Shown here piece after piece: positions 33,131 to 64,000 of a stretch of 64,000 bases of DNA. The notes beneath the pieces are model-generated. The model was given only the letters and a program-made list of their open reading frames with translations, was not told the origin of the DNA and made no database searches. The DNA comes from Ascaris suum (lineage: Eukaryota > Nematoda > Chromadorea > Rhabditida > Ascarididae). The position numbers and the translations under genes were made by a program. Positions within the stretch are counted from its first letter, which is position 1, and each line of letters opens with the position of its first letter. The stretch is taken from the NCBI GenBank assembly GCA_013433145.1, contig CM024170.1:2125214-2189213 (forward strand), read 5' to 3'.

Positions 33131-36100
33131 AGCGACTTGAATATTTGCACTTCATGAAGGCTTCTTTGATATTCAAGATTTGGTCCTACTACGAAATGTC
33201 GGTTCGTATCAGCAATGCTTTCAGCAATAGTGAGGAACGATTTTGGGACCAAAGGGCGAGGGAGAGGGTATGCTGCGACAGCCTCATGAAGGAGGAAAAG
33301 CTAGAGGGTTGTTCTTCGGCAGGTAGTTTGGATTGTACATTATATTCGAGGTGGTCGAGGTGGTCGCAAGCAGCTATCATCTATTCCATGTGTGCTTATT
33401 TCTAAGCATACGGGTATTGCCGCTGAGTCTCTTGTCGATGAAACCTTTGTCTTCTTATTCGGGTGGCTGTACGTTTGTTCACTTCTCCTTACTTGTTCCA
33501 ACTGCCTATAGCAATAAGCGTTAGCTTGGTTTAACTGCCTGTGAAAGTTACTGTGAGGAAGTTCATTATTTTTGTTTGCAGCTGTTGTATAAAATTGAGG
33601 TTTCATTTTTAATTGCTGAACTCACCTCAGTGTGAAGTATTGAAATCTGTTTTTAAGTGCATTCATCGAAAAGTTTATTTTATTATAATTTCGTCATTGT
33701 TCCGATGCTCGTTTTGATCTCACGAATTCTAATGCCCCTTCAATTTATTTAACTTTAGTTGGACAACGATCGAAGTTGTAACGATGCCAGGATATTTAGA
33801 CCATTGCTATAGAAATTAAAACAGTTTCGGTCTTTTGATCGTCAGGAAATTCGTAGCGGTGATGTTCTGATCATTGAGTTTTTTTATTAGAAATTCACAC
33901 GTTTATATGAAGATTAGGGGTCTGTTGGAATTGCAAGATCCCGACGGACACATGACGCTATTAGTGAATCAAGGAGATCCTTATCTCTCACTAGTTCTAT
34001 CACTTGTAAAGCTTCAGTCACTGACAGGATTATGCGTTTCGTTCTGACGATGGCCCGCGCATAACTCAGGTGTACGCGTCAACGGATAAGGGCCGAAACG
34101 TGTTCACCTTTTATTCGCATACCTATTTCATCTATGTCTTAAACCCACATTGTTAGCATTTCATCTTCTAACATCGGTCTTTTAATGTTATCTTTATATT
34201 TTAGGCTTCCTATACTATTATCCTCCTCTGTAAAACCATAAAGAAACATCTTCAAAATATTCTTGATGAGTTCCAATATGGATGAATATCCTGTTTGTTG
34301 AATTCGAGTTACACTGGTCGCACGTTTAAGCGATTTTGACAAACAGGACGCTTAAAGGTGATCGTGTGGACAAGAGGTTATTGTAATTTCATGTATACTG
34401 CTTTTTGCTGGCTGTTATCGTTGAAATTATGTTGTGGCAAAAGCTGGAGCCCGTTGTTGGTAGCAGCTGACCTTTCCCACATAAGAGAGGGCCAACTGAG
34501 GACTTGATCAAAGTGAAATGATGGCAACTTCTGAGCAGAGAGAGATCGACGAGTTCGCTAAATTGGTCTATTCCAATTAGGAGTGATGCTTCGGCACGTG
34601 TGCACAATTGCACAATGCCTTGTTGCAGAGGAACGTTTGCGGTAGTTGAACGGTCGTAAGGGGTTGTGTAAGCTTGAACCACGTGTGCGGTAATTGGAAT
34701 TGGTTTCTGTCGTTGGCTGTTCAACAATGTAAAGATTTTATTGTTGGATTATCGTAACATGCAAAATTTAGAATAATTTGCTCACGGGAATTTTGAGAGA
34801 ATCATTACGAAGTCGATAATGTCTTAGGCATCTTCTTTTATAATTTTAGTTAGTCGTCGTACTCGATGCCTCCGAATAATTTTCATTGGCATCAACCGGA
34901 ATCCCGCAAAAATCATTCATGTGCAGTGATGTCCATGTGTAGATTGAAGTGCCAGCGCGACTTTGTAGGTATTCTGCTGTGCCATTCTAGCTGTGGGAGT
35001 TTTTCATACTTCTAGCAAGGAGGTGATAAAGAGAAATGTTTGAATATATGTTTCTCTCCGAGTTTTCTAGCTCTAGGTAGTCTTATGTTTCGATGTTGAG
35101 TGCTTTATTAAACACGGGAAAATTGTCTCGTTGCTTCGTATTCGGATTTGCCGGACGAAGTTTCGCCTAATGCATTTGCCTGTACTTAGTAAAATTGAGT
35201 ATTAGTTGCCGTTCTTTTGTACTTCCCAGCGGGTTTGCAGGAAGAAATAACGTCTGAAAGTGGGTAACTTCTGAGTGCCAATGGCTCCGACTGGAATTCT
35301 GGTTTCTTCTGTACATTCTGTTCCCAAAATCTTGGACCCAGAAACTCGGTAGCCTGGGGGAGAGGGGGTGGGGGAAGGTTCGGCCCTCTTGGATTTCGAG
35401 AGCACAAGCGAGATTCAAGGGCAGCTTGGTTGGAGGTCCCTGAGGTCCAAGATTAGTTCCGATACAAGACGTCTGAATTCGAGTCATGCTTATAATTAAA
35501 TGGGGCGGTTAGTCTGTAAATATTTGCATAAGTGTTGTTTTCACTATTTCATTAATCCATGACTTTAGTCAAAAAATTCTTGCTTTAGTTCCACGGTGTG
35601 GTTTACGCAATCTTCGAAGCCTTTTCATGCAGAAATTTTTAGCAAAGCAAAATATGCAAATAACGAATACTGCAATTAAAATAAACGACATCGCCAAATT
35701 GTTGCAATTTCTTTAAAAATAACGAAAAGTATTGTTTGGATGATTTCCAACCTTAATCAGGACCTCGCCCTTCGATGTTGTTATATGCAATGGGGATGGA
35801 CTTGTGTTTTGCCATTTAAAGCAAGTATTGTCCTGGTACATAGTTCTTCGAGGTGATTGTGAAATTGTTCTGTGTCGTCCTTTTCAGGACAGCACCTTCC
35901 GGTTTCCTTCTGCTACTGGAGGAACTATATCAGTTTTGACACTTTCCCTTCTTCCTCCACCAAAATTGAAATCTGCCGATGTGATGTAATTGGAAATCAC
36001 AAAAGCGATCGGACTTCTTGTTGTTGGGCTAGACCCTTCAACGACGGAAGATTTCTTTTCTTTTTGGAAAAAAAAACTCGGCGTTGAAAAAAAAGAGGAG

Positions 36101-38046
36101 GAAATCATCCAAAAACCCGCTCATGGACGGTTCACAATCAAATACAAATAGAGAGTGAACAAATAAGGTAGTTGAGAAAAAAATAACTGAGGATTACCGT
36201 TGGTTGGTGGACGACTCATTTTCCTTATCAGACGATAGAAAATCGCTATCATTACGAGAAATTGAATGTCCACCCTAAACAACGTTTTTTTCTCTTCGGT
36301 TTTTTTTCCAAGATTTGTATCAATAATGGTTTAGATGAGAATAACCAAGCATCTATAAGCGGACGAGGAAATGAGGACGCTTAGCCAAGCATAATCGAAC
36401 CACTGCGGAAAACTACTAGAGGGGCTGCCACAAAATATTTCCGCTCATTCGTACAAATTGTTAGCTGACGAAAAAAAAAAGTTCGCAATTTGTGCACATC
36501 TTTGTAAGGCTATTTTCTATGCGATTGTGCAAGTTTGCGATGACAAAACGCAATATAATGGCATCGTATTGGGAGTTCCAGGACTTTTTTTTTCTGCAGA
36601 CGATTTTTTTGGGATTTTTTCCTGAGAAAACTTTGGAGAAATAGAGGAACTTTCCTCTGCAATTCCATCTGGTAATTTTAATTCTAAGGAGGTTGAATTC
36701 AGATGAAATTATGTTTGTGAAATTGAGATTTAATGTGCGTAATAAATTTAAGACCTCTGTACCAACTCCAAAAATGATCCACTAGAAGAGAAAGAAATTT
36801 ATATCCGCTTAGCAGTTGGTCAAGTGCAATTTTCTGCCAATGAGGCTGCAAAAAACGAATCTTTTATGAGAGATTTGTGCAGGTGGTTTAGTTTAGCAAA
36901 GAGAATGCATTATGCGAATGTCTTATTTTTTTCGTGCAACTTGTTATGCTGGTTGATCCGATGAATGGAACGAAAAGTCGTATATAACGTCAGCCCCTCC
37001 GGTATGCTTTCCCGGTTGTTTAGGCCCATCTATCATAAAGCGACAGACCTGGATGCCACATATTTTGGGCATTTTTAAATGACTTTAAGTTACTGCAACT
37101 TTGACGAATCGACTTGGAATTTTGCGTAATAAGCCAAGCTATGGTTTGATTTTACCCACCGGATTACCTAGCTAGCCCTAGCCTCGATGATTACCTAGCC
37201 GATACTAAGTGATAGAGCGTCGAACACACATATATATGCAACATCGCCATAGCTCACTTCATAAATGTGAGTAGTAAAAGTGCACCGCAAAATCGAAAGT
37301 CTGAGAAAGTGAGGCTGCTAACATCGTCAGATTAATGCATGCACTCCACATATGCGGTGCTAGAAGGGAGAGGAGGTTGTAAGGTGTGGTTTCTCACAAA
37401 TTGTTGGTCTCGACAATGTCGTCGGGAATGAAGAAAATCAAGGAATTTTCCACCTTATAAACGACCACTATGCCATTTGTGACCGTATTTATAGGCCAGA
37501 AGTAATTAGCGAGTCTGGATAATCACAGCAAAAAAAAACCCAATCTGGTAAATGAGGACCAAAGGCAACCCCTGCACTTGCGGTACTCAGGACCCATCCA
37601 GATATCGCCAAGCTGTAACTTCTGCTCAATTGTGCGGTAATTATCGACCACATGGGATTTTCTATCCACGTAAGTAACACATCGTCGCACAAAAATCCTT
37701 TGCAGAATCTAAGCGCTCCCAAACCCAAAGTGTCGCCATATTTGAATTGCAAAATGCTCAAACAGCAAATACGGACGGATGCTGTTTGCAGCGATGGCGA
37801 CCGCTAACGACGCAATGGACGGCAGAGGTGTCTACCACTTCTTGTGATAGCAATCATCTGATAAGGCAACTACCAGCCAGCGTTAGCAATTGAGTGTGTG
37901 GTAAAAAAATAACCTTGGCAGGAAAGCAAACGCGATGATTTATGGCCACATCCAAATTTTCCAGCAAACTTCGTCCTACCTCCTTTCGGATGGGATCCGT
38001 ACCACCCAACAACGAACTGACGATTTCAAGGAATGCTTTCTTGGGA
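33131..38046. other. Spacer between dog-1 and nekl-4 3' ends
   Basis: No intact gene was recognised. It holds a BEL/Pao-like fragment at 34389-34727 and a long open frame on the minus strand at 35167-35487 that I cannot assign. The part nearest nekl-4 (37854-38045) has coding-like composition on the minus strand and may be an extension of nekl-4. No AATAAA was found close after the dog-1 stop. Confidence 0.45.
34389..34727 (-). mobile_element. Decayed BEL/Pao-type retroelement fragment
   Basis: The minus-strand frame encodes ASLLIGIDQFSELVD and then TLIKSSVGPLLCGKG. This matches the LIGxDxF...G.xLI.S.xGPxLxGKG pattern of the aspartic-peptidase (DUF1758-like) region of BEL/Pao gag-pol polyproteins of nematodes and arthropods. 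Only this piece is clear; no reverse transcriptase motif, integrase or long terminal repeats were seen, so it is a relic. The call rests on motif memory without a search. Confidence 0.5.
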
Positions 38047-57972
<19,926 letters not shown>

Positions 57973-59205
57973 TTTCCACCTCGGCAAACGGCTGTCTCCT
58001 GCTAACGTACATATCGAAGTGAGGTGCCATAACATTACTCGCAATTATTTATTGCGTTCATTTCTCACAAATATTTTTAAAACACAGCGTGATTATTTCA
58101 GCTAATTTTCTAGTCGTACCTAAGAGAAGAGACGAAAATTGCTTTGTAAAATTTTCAAGGTGAGAGAAAACAATACAAAAAACTCGTGTCTAATTTTTTT
58201 TTTGAACCAAGTCATACAGGCAGTTTGAGTGCTTACGCTAAAATTTTGCTATATTTGCTCAAATAAATATCGAGTGCAAAACAACTTTTCTCATCCGGAG
58301 CTCGAACTAAACGATCGAAGAACTTTATAAGGAAAGAATTAACAGCTATTATAGGATTACAGGAGCTCGAGCTCAAAACACACCTGAACATTCATAATTT
58401 GTGGTATGAGTTTCCATAGGTTTTTTTTTCGAATCAGTAAATAAATCATCGATTGAAACATGACGGCAAATAGACAATAACGACCATAGCAATATGTTAC
58501 TATTTCATAAAAATATTGAAACTATTGCAACTTTTTAAACACAAATACAGATTAGATTTTCTCTTTTTTTTTGACCGAAACCGAGGGGTACATCAATAAA
58601 CACCAATACATTGGAACGATTGGAAAGAAATAAACATATAATCAAGAGCGTCACCTAAAAAAAAAAATTAATTTTGGACAAGTATTTTGCTAAAGATGGT
58701 TAGTTAAGCAAAAATTAAGTACCACATTAGATATGAACGTTTCTTCAACACAATTCATCCAGCCGCTCTTGAATATATCGATGATCCAATGAGATATAAA
58801 ATCAGAAAGTTGTCCTCATATTTGCAATTTGAAACAATGCAATAAAATTACAATATTTGCGATTAGAAAAATCGCAGCATCGTTGAGCATTTGTTAGAGA
58901 GAAATGCGAGTAAAGAAATGTCAGCCAGCCGACTGGTATATTGCCGCTTGTACTGATCACCCTTAGCAACCAAAAATTTTCTCATGAGCTCGCACATGAC
59001 TCACCTCATCCATAAATGCTTCCTGTCGAGAAGGCGATGCTTTAGCCAGAAATCTCATTTATCGGTTGTCATAATTTTTTTTTATTTATAGAAAGGTATT
59101 TACGGCCTCTATGCAATCTACTTTTTACGACACGATTACCTACATACTATCACTTACCGTCTATAGCCTAAAACACTTAGTTTAACTCAGAAAGAGCCCT
59201 TCCCT

Positions 59206-59223
59206 CCCCCCCCCCCCCCCCCC
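59206..59223 (+). repeat. C18 tract
   Basis: Eighteen consecutive C, the longest mononucleotide C or G run in the window, 1.2 kb upstream of the proposed nekl-4 start. Confidence 0.9.
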
Positions 59224-60781
59224 ACTCCTTCGATATTTACAAATATTCCTCATAATAACCCGTTCACTCCTTCAAAAGTATATAATTTTTTATGAAGTAT
59301 AAAAAGCGGTTTGCCGCATTGAGAGTTCCGCATATTAGAAATATCTCATAACGATGAATATCGCTTTTTACAACTAGTCGAAACTATCGCAGAGATGTAT
59401 AGACACATATAATGCTTTCACCTCAACAAGCCAAGAGAAACGAATTGAGGAAAGATGCAAAAACGCCTTAAAGTGTATGCTTTAAAATCTCTTATATAAT
59501 CCCCTTCTTCTTGCACATACCTTATCTTTCTTCGCAAATGCAACTTTTTGAGGAAACAAAAATTTTCCTACACATTTGCAAAAAAAAAGTTCACTGTCGC
59601 ACTTTGATCTTCCATTTCCGCATCAAAAACACCTCGTTTAAAAAAAAAAGGGAAAATTGATGTTTTTTGGGGCCTATATTCATGGCTTATTTGAGGCTCA
59701 ATGATCATCAGTTTTGAGTCTGATTTCAGATTTCGCTGAAAATATGGGGTGAAATTTTCATGAGAGATAACTTGCAAAGAAGAACGCTGATTTTAGCAGT
59801 TGAACAGTTCACTAAGAAGTGATCCAGAGTACACTCTTGGTCGGAAAAGAAGATGAGGGTCAAAATGCGACAAAACATCATGAAGGTCATAAAATGAACA
59901 AAAATCGAAAAAATTCTATATCCTTATTATTTCAAAAATTGAATCATATTTCATATTCATAAATGTGGAAATCTGTTAAAAGATTTGGCGAATTGCTCTT
60001 AAACACATTTCTCTCATTCCATAGAGCAGTTTCATAATTTGCTAATAAATTAGAAATTTGTGAACTATCTCTTCATCTTTAATTAACTCGGCTATTCGCA
60101 TAACATCTTTTACTTCGAAGAAAAAACTCTCATTCTTTGTGTCTAAATATTATAAAATGAAATAAACGACACATGTAGAATGCGTATAAACCCTGATTCC
60201 ATAATCTCTGTTAAAGACAGCGCCGATCAATGCGCCGCCAAGCGATACAAACGGTTGTCAATAAGGTAAAAATTACGTCAACAGATTACATAAATTAAAA
60301 CTGCAATCGTTTCCGAATTGAAAATACAACGGAACAGACATACAAAGACACACACATACAAATATGACGTCATCACTATAATGCATATTTTAAAAGCGCA
60401 CAAACCTATTTTGCATATCTGTCCTAAGTAAAATCTGCATCACTTGATAAATTAACAATGAGTCATGCTTTGCAATCTATGTCTTAATTGAAATGAGGTT
60501 CCTACGATTTGCTCCCTATGCCAACCGGAATAAATGATACTAAAACTTCATAGGTGATAAGATGACATAGTGTGCTTTGATGACTGTCTTTGCATTCTGA
60601 TAAGAACCATTACTTTCTGTTATTTGATCCTTCAAAAGTCCCGGGACTAAAACGTGGGGATTGGACTCATCTATAGCTGATATATGAGTGCGAATGAGCG
60701 CTTATGTGAGGATGGAAGCACCTGGCAGTTGCATATCGACATTGTGGAATCCCTTCGATCTACTAGCAAACCCCCTCTTTT

Positions 60782-60793
60782 CCCCCCCCCCCC
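60782..60793 (+). repeat. C12 tract
   Basis: Twelve consecutive C in a pyrimidine-rich stretch upstream of nekl-4. Confidence 0.9.
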
Positions 60794-61950
60794 TTCTTGC
60801 CCCACCCAAATTCTATGCCAGTGATCCATCGTCGCAGGTGAAAGTACAGAAGTGGCGCACTTACGTGTAAAGGAAAACTATGAGTTCCAACGATTCAATG
60901 AGGAAGGATAGGTGCTGATACAACTAACCACGAAAAAATTATAAAACACATAAATAACAAAGTTGTGTGACACTTAGACTCTTTGGCCATACCGACATAT
61001 CATTTCTTTCTTTTCCCTCCTTTTCATCCATCATTCCATCGTCTTTCTTTATTTTTCTTTTTCTTTTTTTCGCTACTGTCGTCGCTATCATTTCCCATAT
61101 AGTCCGTTGAATTTTCCATACCTTCTCTTCTAATTTCCATGAACACCTCTTTTTTCGCGTTTATTGCATGATATCTGGGATTTGTTCACTCCGACAGCAC
61201 ACTTGCGCCGGCACAACCCTAATGACGCCCGAGTGATCGAACAAGGCCGAACCATCAAATCCAATTCTCCTCCTTTGCACTTTCAGTATTATCAGCAACA
61301 ATGCTGTCCTATTGCAATTTACAAAACGCTACAATGTGCTTTCCACAAACGGTCAAAGTATGGTGTTAGCATAGATTTTTGCCATCAAATGGAAAGTTTC
61401 AATGTGTGAAGATCTTTATGGCATGAGTAAATGTGCGACATTGGTATATCTGTAAAATCGACAACCTTGCACAGGTTCACGGCCGAAATCTGATGCAAAT
61501 AACGATCGCCTAACCTGAAAACTACATGTGCAGTTGGCAGGTGAATAAATATAAGATAGATTGTATTGATATTTGATTTATGTGCAGCCGGGTGGCTAAG
61601 TGCAAGATAGGCTTACAATTGATAACACAATAATCAAATTTAGCAAACATAATGAGTAATCGATCAAAACGAATGATAGATTTTTTTTTTATTACTTCAT
61701 AGAAAGTGATGATCGAAAAACAGTTATTTCGTATCAAAAGTTCAGTATATTTTAATGAATGAACTTGGGATTAGCAATTGCCATAAAGCGGGATTTTTTA
61801 AATTCGAAAAAAAAAACTGCCACAAATTGCTTCAACAACTATCGGCTATTCGCAATATTGCATTGATGGCAAAAGCAACAATCAGCATTCATTCATCCTT
61901 CAAATATGATTCGATTTTATCGTAGAGAATATCTCGTCGATGCTCATTTT

Positions 61951-62012
61951 CGTTTATTTCGAAAAGAGCCTAGTAGACGTTTACGTTCGCTTGTTTCGAA
62001 AAGAACCTAGTA
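61951..62012. repeat. Two-copy direct repeat, 37-base period
   Basis: TTTCGAAAAGANCCTAGTA occurs in a 25-base unit at 61951-61975 and again at 61988-62012, with three mismatches. No function is evident. Confidence 0.7.
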
Positions 62013-63687
62013 ACGCATTAAATGCACTTAAAATGCGTCGTCGATTTATGTGATTGCTGCTCGACGGGATCGATCTAAGCGACAAAATTCGCCATGGTCT
62101 TCGTTTCTCAGATTCTCAATGACATTTTGCATACGAGATATGCCATATCGTACACGCCCCTCTATTTGTGAGTGTCATGTAGTGTATGTGTGTATGTGTG
62201 TGGTGTGGTGTGACGTTGATTGCTGCATGCATATGCGATAATTTAGTGTTCACTTCAGTATGCACTTTAATGCTTTTAAATGCATTTTACAGCAATTGCC
62301 TCTAGTGTAGCGTTTGTCGATGAAGTGTTAAGCATTTCAAATGTGTGATAAGATTCGTTTAGTCAATTAAGTGAAAAAATGCATTTAAGCATCTTTTTCT
62401 TTATTTTTGTGCGACAGAATGCAGCATGCATAAAGTTGCCTATTTATGCCTATTTGTTAAGAGATATTTTGTTTATACGAGTGGGCAATTGTGCATTCTC
62501 ATATTCTTTAGTAATGTATATCGAATTACGGATTGGATCCCTCTATTTCTAGGCGTTACCGGAAATTGATGAAATGCACAATTGTAATCTATAGCGTTGT
62601 TTTTTTTTTCATTCGTTTATTAAGATATCAAAAACTTGTATTATATACTATATTTTCGTAGTGAATTATACTATATATGCTACAGTATGTGAAAAACTTT
62701 AATATTAGCCCATGGTGAATTTCTTGCTTGTTAAAACACTATTTTTTTATTGTAAAGTTTCTTGCTAAGCTCTTCCTCAGAGTATTCTCTTTTCTTCTAG
62801 AATTATCTTCTTCCATCACATAGTTGCTGATTCGATGAAGCAATTGAAGGTTTTTTTTCTATTGGACGCGTTTAGGAATGTTTCTTTTTCTTTTCTTTTT
62901 TTTTTTATCGACGCAATCAATAAAATAATCAATAAATGGATTCATTCATTTGCATAATTCGCAAATTCTAAACAATTTACTGTTTGTGTGTTTTTTGCAT
63001 ATTTTCCAAAAAGCGCATTTTAAATTTCTCATATATGAGCATATTTGCATATATATAGAGTTTGGGGTGAAAGCAGATATTTTTATTCTAATATCACTTG
63101 TTCATACTTATGCAGCGATTTATCTAAGTCGAAAAAAAGAATTTCAAGAAGATAGTGTTAATTGAGATTTTAATGGATATTTAATCAAATCCAATAGGTT
63201 TTTTCATTTATTTTCACACAATAAAATCGACTTTCTTGTAAATCCACAGATTTGTAGATATTTAATCGTATTCACAATGATAGGAAAAATGCGATAAAAG
63301 TTAAAGCTTCAATTAGTGTTTTAACCAACAAGTAGTTAATCGGAGAATATCGATCTCGGGAGGGATCTCAATCGGGATCGGCAAATCGAACGAAATCGAC
63401 GGAAGAATCATAACCGATTCGATCGGAAAATTTCGTCGGAAGTAATTTATTGGGGAATTATGCGATCATATCCCAGCTTACAGTGTCCATTTTGTTCGGA
63501 AAGAAATAAACTGAGTTAGGTCATAGATAAACGTCAGAAAGATTAATGATGGTACGAATGCAATATAGACCAATTCGATAAGTGAGATAGAGGAAAGCTC
63601 AGACGGATGAGAAAAAAAAAACGAACCTGATAAATTGCGGAAAATAAATCTCAAAGTGGAAAACGACTGAAAAATTAATGCACCAAC

Positions 63688-63697
63688 NNNNNNNNNN
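63688..63697. other. Assembly gap of ten Ns
   Basis: Ten undetermined bases. A fixed small number of Ns usually marks a join of unknown length by the assembler. Confidence 0.98.
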
Positions 63698-64000
63698 CGC
63701 TGCCGCTTTTCAGAGAAAATTTTGGCGAAAATTTCCCACAGGTCGGACTCATTAAATTATGATTTAATTATTGGAAGACCATAAGACCGGGCACTTTAAT
63801 AAGTGAGATTGCAGAAGCGTATATCATGAGTTTAAGGTTATCTGATATAAATTCTCACCTTTATTTGAGTTCATTTTCAGATCATTGAAACAAGGGTAAG
63901 AGGTGGAAACCCATTTATTAGTGACTAAAATTGAAAACCGAACTGAAATTTACAGGATGGACGGATAACAGAGATGCAGCTATGAACAACTCTATGCGTG
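63698..64000 (+). pseudogene. Inverted second copy of the nekl-4 3' end, partial
   Basis: These 303 bases are the reverse complement of 38201-38500 with many small differences, mostly in homopolymers. They carry the end of the nekl-4 intron and the start of its last exon: TTTACAG then GATGGACGGATAACAGAG where the main copy has ATGGACGCATAACAGAG, and GATGCAGC where it has GATCAGC. Two single-base insertions relative to the main copy disturb the reading frame. Homology starts directly at the gap. It is either an uncollapsed second haplotype or low-quality contig joined by mistake, or a real diverged inverted duplication; the indel pattern favours the former. Confidence 0.85.

Larger units (their letters stand above)
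57973..63687. other. Non-coding DNA upstream of nekl-4
   Basis: About 5.7 kb with no recognised gene. It holds a C18 tract (59206-59223), a C12 tract (60782-60793), a TGTG-rich stretch (62183-62211) and a two-copy repeat at 61951-62012. Short open frames such as 61164-61409 and 62050-62241 show no domain or splice context. The nekl-4 promoter presumably lies at the left end. Confidence 0.5.

Noticed and set aside
35167..35487. Three overlapping minus-strand frames of 67-106 codons.
   Set aside because: Openness in several frames at once points to composition rather than coding; no domain recognised, though retroelement debris is possible.
62183..62211. TGTG-rich stretch as a regulatory element.
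   Set aside because: Simple dinucleotide-like repeat; no evidence of function.

Overview
The window looks like nuclear DNA of a nematode. It is AT-rich, its genes are broken into many short exons with TTTCAG/TTTTAG-type acceptors, and it holds metazoan genes whose closest recognisable relatives are C. elegans RPN-6, DOG-1 and NEKL-4, plus an intronless SH2-tyrosine kinase of the Fer/SPE-8 type that nematodes have expanded. One interspersed repeat resembles those of strongylid (clade V) worms, but that placement rests on memory and is weak. There is no sign of operons of bacterial type, phage, CRISPR or rRNA.

Layout. 1-2267: upstream intergenic DNA. 2268-10180 (+): rpn-6, the PSMD11/Rpn6 subunit of the 19S proteasome lid. 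Eleven exons join in consistent phase to 422 codons, which I recall as the length of the human protein. 10181-11929: spacer with a poly(A) signal. 11930-13102 (-): a single-exon SH2 + tyrosine kinase gene. 13103-17814: long spacer with one orphan exon-like segment. 17815-33130 (+): dog-1, the FANCJ/BRIP1 Fe-S DNA helicase. Eighteen exons are placed and the exon for motif Ia was not found. 33131-38046: spacer containing a decayed BEL/Pao retroelement fragment. 38047-57972 (-): nekl-4, the NEK10 orthologue, in 25 exons with consistent phases (3,171 nt, about 1,056 residues), with armadillo-like repeats, a NIMA kinase domain and a conserved tail. 57973-63687: non-coding DNA. 63688-63697: ten Ns. 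63698-64000: a diverged, inverted second copy of the nekl-4 3' end.

The genes do not form one pathway: proteasome assembly, sperm-type tyrosine signalling, genome stability and ciliary/tubulin-related kinase signalling sit side by side. dog-1 and nekl-4 are tail to tail. I did not find a convincing new biological system. The most useful leads are the inverted nekl-4 copy abutting the gap, the SH2 domain lacking its phosphotyrosine-binding arginine, long mono-G/C tracts around and inside the gene whose product is known to protect such tracts, a GC-AG intron, several AAG acceptors, and candidate alternative exons in rpn-6 and nekl-4. All exon models were made by eye; no alignment or transcript data were available.
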